64,000 nucleotides of DNA from Capitella teleta (lineage: Eukaryota; Annelida; Polychaeta; Capitellidae), in assembly GCA_000328365.1 (NCBI GenBank), contig KB307875.1:69664-133663 (forward strand). The letters are read 5' to 3'. Every line of letters starts with the position of its first letter. The stretch's first letter is position 1. Under the pieces are notes generated by a model. The model was not told the DNA's origin. It ran no database searches and worked only from the letters and a program-made list of their open reading frames with translations. Shown here piece by piece: positions 49,601 to 60,853 of this stretch. Made by a program: the position numbers and the translations under genes.

Positions 49601-52600
49601 TGAATAATATAAGCATTGAATAACACAAATCCATGATCACACAGTTGCATTGAATCTTATTCAAAATCCCTCATCAATATTTTCGAGGGTTCAAATTCCG
49701 TTTAATGGAAATGCAGCTGCAGGAATAAATCCAGCGAAGCAATTATTCCCCATTGCAGAAATGAAGCCAGATCAGTGCCCACACTGACCGTGTGCCCACT
49801 GTACGGGCAGAATCCTTGACCAGAGGCACGGCTCCAAACAGAACGAGTTCCATTCACGGGAAACCTGAGCCGCTCTGCAGAGGTCTTGCGGCCCCAAATA
49901 GCCAAAGATCTTCAAGGAAATCTCGGGAGGCAGGTTGCAAAACGAGGCATCAGGCTTCACCTCTTCTTCCACGTCAGACGCTGAGGTCAGAATTAGAGGT
50001 CAAATGGTCAAGGGTCAGATGAAAAAAGGGAAAAAATCACCTGAGTCTTCCCTTGAATCCTCCGAGACCCATTTCTCTAATTTGTCACTTCCATGTTCGG
50101 GAGATCTCTTGCGCATTATGTGCTGGTTAATGACATTCTGCTTCAGTTCACAGAGTTCTTCGTAAGAGAAATGCTGCAGAAGCAGAGGCTGAAAGACCTG
50201 GAAATGCAACGATTGTTCATAAGGATTAAAATAATAAAAAGACGGGGAAAAAAAAAAAAAGAAGAATTTGAATCTTCCTGTGTACTGACCTCTTCCTCTT
50301 CCTTCATGTGAGGAAGGAAGCTGTGAGTGAATGACTCCAACAACTCCTTCAGACGTCTGCCGTAGTTGATGCGATCCTGCTCCGTCTTCTTCTGGAATCC
50401 ATCCTTGATGAAACCAAGCATGTCCAATAAGACATTGTCCTGCGCAAGAGAACAGAAATTGAGAAGAAAAAAAAAAAACCATCTTTTTAAAGAGAACAAG
50501 TTCTGTAAATAGTAAGAACATAATAAATATTAAATTTTTACCAGTCACAGAAAAAAAAAGAAAGAAAAAAAAAAAAGGATGGTTCAATGGAAACCTGAGG
50601 ATTTTTGTATTGACTATAAAAAAAAGTATAAATAAATTGAAAAAAAAGAGAAGACATTTCCACTCATTTGTCTTGTGACTCGGCTTTTTTTCCCAAACGT
50701 AACACCCCAGAGCTGAATGACCTTCACCTTATGACAGTTGCAGACGGCTGAGTCCTGGATCGAAAGGCGTTTCAGTTTGGCCTTCAGGCGGCGCATGATG
50801 AAGCGGTTCTCGATCTGTTCGTGGGTTTTGAACTCCACAAACGTCCGATACAAACTCTCAAGCAAGAGCTGATGATCAACATCATTGGAGAAATTGGTGG
50901 TCCTCAGCTGAAACGAAATCAAAGGGGGCAAAGTTCAATGAAATTCTGATTTTTCAATTGATCATTAATGTCAGTCAGACCTTGTTTATTCAGTATCCCT
51001 GGTTACCATGGAAACTCCCATTTGAACAACATGTCCAGACGAAATAAAAATGTCAAACAGTCTGAGAAATACTGAATTATTATCATAATATGAAGTTTTC
51101 TAAGCATGTTTCAGATCCTTTTACAGCACAAGTTTATATAAAGTTATAAACTAATAAAAACAAAACATTAAGAACTTCAAAGCAAGCTCAAATCTTCAAT
51201 TGATAATTGAAGTATTTGACTACCACAGTATAAAACAGCTAAGGAGTCAGCATAACAGACAGGTCAAGTGGACAAAGGTCAAAGGTGAACTAGGGACTGA
51301 AAGGGCAACCAGCATCAGTGTAACTAAGGCTGACATACTGTACAAGTACATATTCTACAGGACCATTCATGAATGTGAAGTTACAAGCCAACAGCACTTG
51401 GAGAAGTCAAGTGATCAGAAGAAATGCCATTCAATTGGAAGCAAGTGGCCTAAGGTGTATGCGGCGTGCTTTCTGTCATGTTTCAGTAAGCAGCTATAAC
51501 AGGAAATTTCTACTAACTGCAATATTCGGGGTTTTATTTTTTTTATTCGATGGTATCTAATTTTCGCGGTCCATCGTGACCGCGAATATAGCAAAAATTT
51601 CATGCTGCAAAAATTTCAAATACATAAACATTATGCAGTATATATTTTCTGGTCTAATTTTTGTGGAATTCAAATTTTGTAGTATTTCCTATTTGAGTAA
51701 TTAACAGAATTCTTGATAGTCTGGAATAGTTTGGAATGCATGGAATTCCATTCATTCCATGAGCCATACCAATATGTGTACCTGTTCAATTTCCAGTAGG
51801 GTCTGATTAATCACAGGTGTGTAAATTTCTGGAAACCTCAAATCATTTGCCCAGCCCAAAACATGTTGCCCATTACAGATCCCTTGTACGGCAACAAGAG
51901 AACAGCAAGATGAGCAGAGAGCGCGTGCCCTAAACTGAACGATGGACGAGGTCTACTCAAGTATTTAGGGCAGTTCATGGTGTCTGGTGAATGGGGCAGT
52001 AGCCTGAGTCAGTGATTGCAGTGAGGGTCAGTCACCCAATGGAGACTTTCAGATTTAACTTCACTCATCAGCTCATGCTGATGATGATCACATCACAAAC
52101 ACTGGAGCAGATGAAGAATCTGGGTAAACAGGTGAACTCAGTGAGTTAGTCAACACCGACTGTCACTCTCACTGTGACTCTGAACAGTGAATAGAATATA
52201 CTATATAATATATATGGCTGTGGTTATTCGTACGTTACCGTACGAATGGTTTCCAGCGCTATTCGTACGTTTTTCTCGGATATGAGACGATCTCGCGAGA
52301 GGTTGAATCAAGAATGAGAGTTACTCGATTTGAAAGAGAAAGACCTCCAACTCATTCCTCTATTACTCCACTTAATGACATTGTGAGTAATTATTGAAAG
52401 TTACACACTTAACTAACTAATTAAAATGATTCATTTTCAGCTGATTGACGAACAACAGCGTTCAACATTCTCTGATTGAGGTGATCTCAAGCTGACATAC
52501 TACAATCATTGTATTACGTACTACGTACAGACTACAGGTAGTCACCCAGGGGAATCAAACCCCTTACCTGTTTACCAGCTTACCCTTAGATTCAAAATCC

Positions 52601-53881
52601 AGCTGTTCGATGAGATGCATCCTGTTTCTGCAGAAACTTGCCAATACTCAACTCACACTAGTATTGTTTCCAATGTACCATTTAATTCACCTTCTCTTGC
52701 TTCCTATTAATTATGCTAACACAGATTTGGTATCCTATCAATGCTCTAATCTGGTTCACCTAAATGCATTTAAACTAACAAATAAATTTCTTTGTTTATT
52801 TTGTCATTCTCGTCTTTCAATATTTAAGATCAGAATCTCATACGTTCTTTAATCAAGTGTTAAATTACCATACTAGTATTGGTTTTGTATTCATTTGGCT
52901 TCTGAGTAGTGAAACCTGTATCGCATAATCACAAGCGAGACTAATTATATTATGGTGTTATATACGTGGGGAGACAGTGTACACAATGCTTGGAATAATT
53001 ACATCAAAATGCAAGGTACACCAGCCATCATCAGCATGCGAAATATATGCACATACGTTATGTAATATATCTTCAAGTCGCCAAGGATGTAAAGTTTGTA
53101 AAAGAATACATTGGCATTTGCATTATAAGAATATATCAAGTTTTGCAAATTCGATATTGCTTTAATTATAATAATAGCCGCATGTTAATTCACGTAGACC
53201 GATTTAAATTTAACTCAAGTTTCCTGCGCTATTCGTACGTTATTCTCGAGTGTTGCTAAAAACCTCCCGAAACTTATTTGGTCTGTAAGTTTTGGATGGT
53301 TTTTAGCAACACCCGAAAATAACATACGAATAGCGCTGGAAAGCATTCGTACGGTAACGTACGAATAACCACAGCCAATATTATATTAGTAATATAAGTA
53401 TATAGAATAGATCATTTTAGATCAATAAAATGATCAATATATAGAATAGATCAATTTAGATGCAAGTGGTGAGTACCAGGGACAACTGATGACAGTGACA
53501 CTCGAGGACTCAGGCTCCCAAACGCACTCTGTCAGCATCAGGTGGTGACACCGAGAGTCACAAGTCTCAGTGACTACTGACTACTGTCTGACTACTCAAG
53601 AGATTGAAGAGAGTAGAAGAGATTCAAGAGTCAGACTCTGAGATAGACGCAGAGACGTTTCCCAACTCTGAGACTCACTGAGAGTGACTGAGCGAGTGTG
53701 ATTGGCCACTTCAAGGGAGTTGTCTCAGGCTTTAACCGGAATAAATGCGAAGATGATATGTGGATCAAAACATACAACGATTCCTACTACAAACCATTTG
53801 TGAATATTCGTCGACGAGGGCCTTCATTCGTGAATGAGGCACCGAAAATACATCAACTTCTTCGGGCACATAGGGAGCCAT
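46684..53881 (-). CDS. FBXL5: FBXL5 iron-sensing F-box/LRR ubiquitin ligase subunit
   Basis: FBXL5 is the substrate receptor of an SCF ligase that degrades iron-regulatory protein IRP2 when iron is sufficient. Exons: 53881-53795, 50907-50728, 50439-50290, 50197-50041, 49980-49789, 49513-49392, 48006-47893, 47838-47756, 47415-47011, 46912-46684. They total 572 aa and all phases agree. The N-terminus [12 protein letters not shown] matches human MAPFPEEVDVF. Hemerythrin iron ligands are all visible: the PHSRM histidine, HEQIE, the NCHK histidine and HMKEEE. The F-box follows ([20 protein letters not shown]), then leucine-rich repeats (LDLSGC-type). The C-terminus ends [18 protein letters not shown], keeping the cysteines that bind a [2Fe-2S] cluster in human FBXL5. 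It is shorter than human (691 aa), mainly in the linkers. Intron 1 (2.9 kb) holds a foldback element. A YY1-like site overlaps the start codon. Confidence 0.97.
48308..48967. mobile_element. pogo/Tigger-like MITE in FBXL5 intron, 660 bp
   Basis: The termini CAGTAGTACCTGCGACTAAC and its inverted form GTTAGTCACAGGTACTACTG (one mismatch) are each flanked by TA, the target duplication of the Tc1/mariner-pogo group. Inner sequence repeats GTTCGTTAG-type words. No transposase was recognised. It lies between the FBXL5 exons ending at 49392 and starting at 48006. Confidence 0.75.
49558..49600. repeat. (AAAT)n microsatellite
   Basis: ATAAATAAATAAATAAATAA continuing with TAGATAAATA, inside an FBXL5 intron. 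Confidence 0.9.
51559..51608. mobile_element. Fragment of the 38.3-kb MITE family
   Basis: AATTTTCGCGGTCCATCGTG and the following CGCGAATATAGCAAAAATTT closely match the palindromic core at about 38450-38497. No ends were found, so this is a relic within FBXL5 intron 1. Confidence 0.6.
52215..53377. mobile_element. Foldback-type DNA element in FBXL5 intron 1, 1163 bp
   Basis: The left end (TGGCTGTGGTTATTCGTACG at 52215) and right end (CGTACGAATAACCACAGCCA at 53358-53377) are inverted over about 65 bp. Both carry CGTACGAAT and CAGCGCTATTCGTACG blocks. A second, tighter palindrome of about 110 bp (53226-53337) sits at the right end, with stems GCGCTATTCGTACGTTATTC and the inverted form. No transposase was found. 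A tRNA-SINE B-box fragment occurs inside at about 52541-52575. Confidence 0.8.
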
Positions 53882-56800
53882 TTTGGACGATAAGTGTTAA
53901 TGACACGTAAAAGAATCGTGCGATTAAAAATAGGTGTTACTTACACGAATATGCGTTATGATTACAAAGAATTCCGAAAAATGTAAACGCGCGATTTTTT
54001 GTTTAATTTGGTATTTAGCTGCCTGATCGTTGACATCAGATGTCTTTTAACCCTGGAAAATGACACAATCCTATTTGATTTGTTTTAATTTTACGATTAA
54101 TATTTGATTTTGAGTTTGTTGAGCGCATTTAGCTGTTAATACCCTTATTATCGCCCATCACAACGATTGTTTATGTTGGTCATTTTCTATCAAGCTATGT
54201 GCTGTGTTGTAAATGAGTCTGTTTAAAAGCTTTGAGGTCAGCGTATAGATTGCTATAATTGTTGACACTTTCCTTGAGTACAGTTCCAACAAACTTGAGA
54301 CTAGAAACACAATTGTAGCACACGCTTGTGACGCTCTGACTGGTACTACTAGTTCTTAAGCCCACAAGTGTGCCTGAAATATCCGTTTGCATAAATGAAC
54401 TACATTACAGGCACATATCGGATCTATTTAGAGCGTGCTCGTTGAGAGCCATTGCAAGCATTGCACACCTAGGAATACACTCAATAGAACCGTTATATAA
54501 TTAGTTTAAACATTGCACCTCTTACGAACGATTTATCCGAGCGATCGAGGCTACAAATAAGAAAATGCGATTTTTTTTCAAAAGGATGACGCTTCAGCTA
54601 ATTTCGCCATTTTGTGTTTATATCACATGATCACGTCATGTGACTTCTTCAACAACAATAAGACATGGTCGCACATGTGTCTGTTTATCAATAATGAAAT
54701 ACGTTCGCAAGCACATTAAATCATTGTCACCAGAGTCTAATGTAAACTTTAAAGGTAACGATGAGAGAGAAGCCAATTCAGCGCTATGTTATCTGCCTGT
54801 CGCCGATTGTGAAGTTGATGACGGCAAAAACGTAGGAAAACATCCAGCATGTTCAGCTTCGCCCAGAATCATAACGGTCATAATGTTTACGACATCTATG
54901 GTCATAACGTTAGGTGCCCAGGAAACGTGCTATTGTTTACATCTTCTGTGCATGCTCACAACACCGGAAACTCACAACCCGAGCGCTCTCGGCAGGCGAT
55001 GTTATTATTGCCAACTTTATTGTGTTTTAAGTAACTTGAACTCTTGTTACATCATCAGGTATTGGTAACACATAAGTTGTACCCATTTCGGCCATCTCCA
55101 GTCATTCAATTCGACGATCCCCTCTCAATAATAAACCACAATGTCTGCTATTGGGGCGACAATGCCAAACTGTAACTGATAATCAGATCAGTTACACTTG
55201 TGGAATTAACTAGTTCTGTGTCAGCCTCACCAGGGCCGTAGCCACCAGACTTGAAAGTAGACGGGGCAAGTGGGGACTCATCCATGGGAAGTCGCAGGCT
55301 GTCCTGGAATCCTTTTGGCGTTGAAGTCTAAAGGGAAATGCTATTTGAACGTTTTTAAATGTCTCATGCCATAATTAGGTCTGACAAAAATGCAGTTCAC
55401 AGATGTTGCTTGTGTTTATAATAGATAACAATTCATGACTGGATGGAGAAAAATGCTAAAAGCAATGTTTGTGTTGCTATTATTATTGTGTCACTTATTA
55501 TTTTCTCCTATCGATTGCAGTGTTTTCAACATCGTCTCCAAATATGAATTAGCTGGAAGTTTGGTGCTCTTAAATTGCTCCACAATCATAAATGTAACAT
55601 CTCTGGCTTTGCTTCTTGGAATATTTCTTTTATGATTTTCTTAGAAGCATATTGATGTAAGTAAACAGTAATTTCTTTGGAATGTTGCATATATCTAATA
55701 TTTTCATATTTTAAAAGAATACTTATTTCTAAGAATTGAGGAATAATTTAAAATCCATTCCCAACCCAGTGAAGCAAACATCAATGCACGCAAGCACTGG
55801 TTGCTCCAGCTGCTTCAGTTTCCGTGCATTTTGGTTTGTATAGCGATGTTTCATTAGCATATATTTATTACAATCCAATCAAATCACCCCAATTTTTCTT
55901 CTGTGTAAAAATAATTTTCTGAATTTTTCTCTTCTCTACATAATACTCGGAAAAAAGCTGCTCAAATATTATTTAGAGCCGTTATGGTAAGCGGGATTTC
56001 GTCGCTAAGAAGTGTAATACGAGCATTATTCTCAGACACCCGGCTCAATGTGTACATTTTTTTAATCACCTTCCTTGCTCTTTTTTTCTTATAACGATGT
56101 GATCATTTTCATCTCTAAAGCTGATTTAATTTGCACAGACACCATTCTGAATAAATATGAAAGAAGATGGCATCATAAATTAATGACTATACATTACATG
56201 TATATTGCAAATTGAGACACTAATTAGTGTGGCTCTTATTCCATTTGTTTTACCTCATACATGTAACCTATAGCATATGTGTTGATAACTTGAAAATACT
56301 CATATATGTGTCACTTACTCGTCAGCCACTGTCCCACTGGACCTTTAGCGCCCTCCTTCTGTCTTTTGCTGCGGATGCTGCTGCAGCCTTCCCCTCTCTC
56401 TGTCCCGGATGTTGTCGGGACATTCGATTCGACGTCTTCCTCTTTTCTTCCTGCCTGGTGCCTCTCCCTCTGTGGTCGCCAACACCAGGCTTCCTCCTCT
56501 TCTCTTCCACTCGCTTCCTCTTTCTCACTTTGGCAAGTAGACCCTATCTCTCGGGGATGTCTATTTCTTCACGGAAGGGAGAGGTTCTTTAGTCAGAGGC
56601 TTCCCTTAATTGTGGCTTTATAATCTCAAAAAGGACATGTATGTGATTATCAGTCTTCAAGAAGGAAGATTGACCCAAGAGACAAATCCGTGTTCTCCAC
56701 CTGGGGTTACAGGAACCTCCTCATCTTGCATCACCACCTATCTATAATATTTATGACCTACTTCTCAGGTTCTACGAAATTGTCACCCATCCTAATTTCA

Positions 56801-57014
56801 TGTCAAATTACAGCTTCTCTTAAGCATTACATTTTGTGGGATTTAGTTAGCGTGCAAGCATTTTTCACCATTATTTCAATATAGTTTTTATAGCTTCAAT
56901 GATTTGATACATTGGGTAGAAGGGAAATTATAATTAAAACCCACATGGAACTGAACATTATGCCAATGGAAATTTAGTTTTTCTCCATTTCAGAAATGAG
57001 TTTGTTCTTTGAAA
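53882..57014. other. Divergent intergenic region FBXL5-CDK20
   Basis: No gene was recognised. Features seen are the FBXL5 promoter motifs, a second YY1-like CAAAATGGCG on minus (54606-54615) with TCATAACG words at 54867-54910, and a C/T-rich, GC-richer block at 56320-56590 that is open on both strands. A splice acceptor at 56993 marks the CDK20 start exon, so its leader exon lies somewhere here. Confidence 0.5.
53952..53965 (-). promoter_or_regulatory. FBXL5 promoter motif GTAATCATAACGCA
   Basis: The minus strand reads GTAATCATAACGCA 71-84 bp upstream of the FBXL5 ATG. The ATG itself lies in CAAAATGGC, a YY1-like context. The same two-part arrangement occurs at 29.7-29.8 kb and 45.5-45.6 kb. 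The binding factor is unknown. Confidence 0.4.
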
Positions 57015-57028
57015 ATGGAGCAATATAA
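56996..57028 (+). promoter_or_regulatory. Upstream ORF overlapping the CDK20 start
   Basis: Three bases after the splice acceptor an ATG opens a 10-codon ORF (MSLFFENGAI) in a different frame. It ends at 57028, past the CDK20 ATG at 57015. An overlapping uORF of this kind usually lowers translation of the main ORF unless leaky scanning occurs. Confidence 0.5.
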
Positions 57029-60000
57029 GATACTTGGCCGCATTGGCGAAGGTGCTCACGGCATTGTGTCCAAAGCGAAGCACATCGAGGTCAGTCACAG
57101 ATCAGCGCATCTTCTGCTAAATCAGCAAATTGTTTTGTCATCATTTTACGCTTATGCTGTTTTGTTTGTTTATTTCAGAGTGGAGAGGTCGTAGCGTTAA
57201 AGAAAGTTCCTCTTCGGAAACTTGAGGATGGCATTCCAAACACTGCTCTAAGGTTTGTTTCATAGATTAATTCACACGTACAATGCGTATCATTACTATT
57301 TCATTTCATTTCATTTATTACATTTAAAACGCATTTTCAGCAATATCAAAGAACATTCAAATGCGCTGTACAAACAGAGGTAAAAAGGAAAATCATTAAA
57401 TACTAGAAAATGCAATGTTAAAATAGTAAGTCTTAAGTTGGGCTTTAAAAGCATCAAGCGATTGCTGGTTCTGTAGGTTGGAAGGTAATCGGTTCCAAAG
57501 GATGGGTGCTTGATGGGCGAATGTTCAATGTACTATGTCAACTTTGAACTTTGAATTGCTGCTCCACTTTTAGCTAATACCCTCGGTAAGCACCTTTCCT
57601 CGAAAATCCAAAAGTATCCCTGAAAAATATCTTCTTCAACCTCTAAAATCAAAATTAATTATTTATTATTTATTTATTATTTATTTATTTCTATTTTATT
57701 CACAGGGAAATCAAAGCCTTACAAGAAATAGAAGAAAATGAAAACGTAAGTGTTCTTATTATGCGATCGTGGCATCTCAAAATATTCAAAGTAAACTGAG
57801 CGATATATCTACGCCTTTAGTTACCTGTTTGGCTCAGTGGTAGACTTTCAATCGAAGGGTTCGACTCTCCTGGGTGACTACATACCAACGTACAGTCTCT
57901 TAGGGCGGGACTTAAAATGGGGACCTTATAACCAAAGTAATAAATATTTGTGATTTATGGACAGCTACTTTGAACACTTCAGTGGATATTGCGCTATACA
58001 AAATGAATTATTTAATATTAAGCAGCCGTGAAGCCAGCACTGGATGCTATCTCAACAGCGGACGGAGGGTGTGGGAATTTTATATTAGAAAGAAAACAAT
58101 ATTAATAATGATCACGCTAAGCAAAATGGATGACTGCTGACAGCTGGTTACCCTATAAGCATGATTGATATTGTTCCGTCACAAGGGGTAGATATCACTC
58201 AGTTTACTTGGGAATGCACTGTAAATTTGAAATCAAGTTTCATGGTGATTCCCCTCATGCAAATATAAAATGAATGGGGCACACTGTAATTTTAAATAAA
58301 GCTTTATTGAGATTCCAACAATGCAGACTGAAAATAATGGCAGATTGAACATTGTGAATAATATGAAATGCTTAAGCTCTTAAGCTCCACAAAAATAATA
58401 TGTTATAAATATCATTTTATTACAAATCCACTTTGTATTTCACAATTTTTCTTTTCTTTTTTTTTTTGCATGCATGTACAGTCAGTTCTCATTAATCTGA
58501 GTTTTATTAATCCGACTCCCTTAATAATCTGACTCAATGCTCTGGGACGGATCTGTCACAATGCTATTTGGACTTATTAATCCGATTCCCTTAAATTCTG
58601 ACTCTGACTTCAATTTTTGACGACCAAATTACAGTTTCCCTTGATATCCGCTGTGATCTGTTGATTGTCAGACTACAGTGAGTGATTGAGTGATTGGGGT
58701 TTTACGGCTCCACCCAACCCGTTCGGGTGATACGGGCGCCAGGATTGTCAGACTACAAAAATCATGATCGTTCAAAGGTTATTTTCAAGAAGAAAAGGTT
58801 GGTTTGTGTTATATACATTAAAGACAACAGCCTGCTCTGATAATACTTTCGTTAAAACATCTCTTCTTTGTCTGCCTGTTTGAGGGGCTTCTTTTATGAG
58901 TCAAAGAAGCGATTTGATTATTATTTTATTTTTTATTTTTTAATTCTTATTTAACCTCAGAATCCTGAAGCGACTAAGGCTTATGTGGTCCGAGGAGGTA
59001 AGCAGGAGTTAAGTGCCTTACCCAAGGACACAAGGTTGGTGGCTGGCTTCGAACCTCCAGTGGCCAGCGCCAAGCCATTTCGAGGCGAGCACGCTAACCA
59101 CTCGGCCACCACCTCCCCAGCCGAGGCAAATTTGTTAATCCTATTCCCTCGTTTATCCGTGTTACCTGCTAGTATCACAGGAGCGAATCTGGTCGGATTA
59201 ATGAGGATCGACTGTATTTGTTCCTTTTACTTCATCTTTCAATTTTTAATTATTATTTCTAACATTTGTCGTATGAATAATAATTGTTCTCCCGAAAGAA
59301 TGAATATTTATGCGTTTGCCAATAGCTAGTGTATTTTTTTAACTTAGGAAGAAGGATAAGAATAATCTGACATATGGGCGTATGTATAATTTGATATACT
59401 TTGATATGTGATTGCAGCAGAATGTACCTGATTTGTGTGTTTATTGTTCTTTGCGCCAAGTTTGTCCAATTTGAGAGTTAAAACGAGTTGTAGGACTGCA
59501 ACTGTGAAGCAAGCTCAGAGGGGGAGGGGGGGGGTCCTGTTTTTCATCGATTTATGATGAATGATGAAGAATATTGAGGCATGTTACAAAAGTGTACATG
59601 TAATGTACATGTACCCGGTACATCAACATTACAGTCTCCTATAGGTAGGGACTTGAAATCGGGACCTTACAACCAAGGAATTAAATATTCGTGATTTATG
59701 GCCAGTGCTTTGAGCACATCGGTGGTTATTACACTATAAGAAAAAAAAAAAAAAAAAAAAAAAATATTAATAATTCTGTGTGTGAAAAAAAATGGGGAAA
59801 GTTATGAAAATATTCATTTTGTTAGGAAATTTGATTAAAATTTTATTTTATTTTATTAGCTTTTTATTTACTTGGGGTGCAAGCAAAGATACAGCCCCGG
59901 TTCACACCGCCCCGGTTCGCACCGCCCTTGCCACTGATACTAAAATCAAATCTATTATCTGTTACAGTAATAGGATTGAAAAAAAAAAAAAAATGTCTAT

Positions 60001-60853
60001 TTTCAATTTCAATTTTCAATTTCAATTTTTAATTTTCAATTTTAAGTTTCGATTTCATTTTTCAATTTCAATTTATTCTTCATGGCAGATTGTGAAATTG
60101 AGAGACGTCTTTCCTCACGGCACTGGGTTCGTTTTGGTGTTTGACTTCATGCTCTCTGATTTGTCAGAAATTATTCGCAACACGGAACGACCTTTGACTG
60201 AAGGTCAAATAAAGAGTTACATGTTGATGTTGCTCAAAGGAGTCACCTTCATGCACGAAAACAACATCATGCACCGTGTAAGTCATCTCTTGAGTCATAT
60301 TTAAGTCATATTTGAGTCTCCTTTGGTGATTCATTATAGCGGCATGTTGTAATTCTGGCCCTTATTTAAATCATTTTATTTTCCTTTTTTTCAATTTTTA
60401 TCATCTCCTTTTTTAATTTTAATGCTGAGTGTGACCTACATTAATTTGCTACGTGGCTGTTACTATGGTTACAGAGGTTATCCATGAGATCTCACGGCCC
60501 ACTCTGGTACTAGTAGTGGGAATGTATCACGCGATTGGGCTGTTAATTGTTCCCTTGAGACGGCTAAGAGGGAGAATCATGCCGTTTCCTTCTGAATCTG
60601 TAATTCTGTCCTCAGGATCTGAAACCCGCCAACCTTCTGATCAGTTCAACTGGACATTTGAAGATCGCAGATTTCGGTTTGGCGAGAGTTTTCCAGAACA
60701 CTGGAAACCGGTTGTACAGCCACCAAGTAGCCACCAGGTGGGTCAAGGGTCACATGAATATTCATGAGGGTGTTTGTAATATTTTCTCAGATGGTACAGG
60801 GCGCCTGAATTGCTGTACGGAGCCAGGAAGTACGATGAAGGCGTTGACCTCTG
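57015..60853 (+). CDS. CDK20: CDK20 (cell cycle-related kinase), first six coding exons only
   Basis: CDK20/CCRK is a CDK-like kinase that controls ciliary length with MAK/ICK kinases. Exons: 57015-57089, 57179-57252, 57706-57745, 60089-60277, 60616-60737, 60791-60853. All phases agree. They encode 188 residues, about the first half of the human 346-aa protein: MEQYKILGRIGEGAHGIV, VALKKV (K33), FVLVFDFMLSDLSEII, HRDLKPANLLIS, DFGLARVF, HQVATRWYRAPELLYG and DEGVDLW. The last donor (TG|GTAAGT) is normal, but no C-lobe exon (expected next: VGCI-like) is visible to 64000. Either a large intron holds the opposite-strand GT61 gene or the gene is truncated. Intron 3 (2.3 kb) holds a LINE copy, SINEs and a nested DNA element. 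The human protein has the same exon-to-exon order of motifs. Confidence 0.93.
57298..57526 (-). mobile_element. 3' end copy of the 19.9-kb LINE
   Basis: The reverse complement matches 20876-21108 with no difference that I can see, including the last coding segment and the (GAAAT)n tail. It is a severely 5'-truncated insertion in CDK20 intron 2. No clear target-site duplication was found. Confidence 0.9.
57815..58020 (+). mobile_element. tRNA-derived SINE
   Basis: A pol III A box (TGGCTCAGTGGTAGA, 57830-57844) and B box (GGTTCGACTCTCC, 57858-57870) mark a tRNA-like head. A body follows with GGGACTTAAAATGGGGACCT and a tail GCGCTATACAAAATGAATTA. The head does not fold as a good tRNA. The body recurs at 59600-59770. 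Confidence 0.75.
58678..58742 (-). mobile_element. 65-bp retroposon fragment with 15-bp target duplication
   Basis: GATTGTCAGACTACA occurs at 58663-58677 and again at 58743-58757, flanking the insertion exactly. The insert, read on minus, carries GGGTGGAGCCGTAAAACCCC and an (ATCACTC)n-type tail, as at 36255-36297. Confidence 0.85.
58968..59128 (-). mobile_element. tRNA-Leu/Ser-like SINE, minus strand
   Basis: On minus the A box reads TGGCCGAGTGGTTAGCG (59091-59110 region) and the B box GGTTCGAAGCC (59045-59055). The body then holds TTGTGTCCTTGGGTAAGGCA, a block common in SINEs of marine animals. It sits inside the pogo-like MITE. Confidence 0.75.
59600..59770 (+). mobile_element. Headless SINE copy with poly(A)
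   Basis: The body (GGGACTTGAAATCGGGACCT, AAATATTCGTGATTTATGGC, CACTATAAG) matches the 57.8-kb SINE. It lacks the tRNA head and ends in an A run at 59741-59764. Confidence 0.7.

Larger units (their letters stand above)
58479..59214. mobile_element. pogo/Tc1-like MITE with nested insertions, 736 bp
   Basis: The ends CAGTCAGTTCTCATTAATCT and the inverted ATTAATGAGGATCGACTG are flanked by TA on both sides. The interior repeats ATTAATCCGA and AATAATCTGAC words. Two later insertions are inside: a 65-bp retroposon piece (58678-58742) and a tRNA-SINE (58968-59128). No transposase was recognised. Confidence 0.75.

Noticed and set aside
50015-50587. 190-aa minus-strand ORF as one exon of FBXL5
   Set aside because: It runs through introns. 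Clear splice sites at 50439/50290 and 50197/50041 restore the FBXL5 frame.
54640-55068. 142-aa + strand ORF
   Set aside because: It lies in the FBXL5-CDK20 gap, with no motif and no start context of note. Coding potential could not be supported.
57815-57890. A true tRNA gene
   Set aside because: A and B boxes are present, but the cloverleaf stems do not pair well and a SINE body follows and recurs.
59040-59128. A tRNA-Leu/Ser gene on minus
   Set aside because: The promoter boxes are good, but it lacks proper stems and ends in a SINE body inside a MITE.
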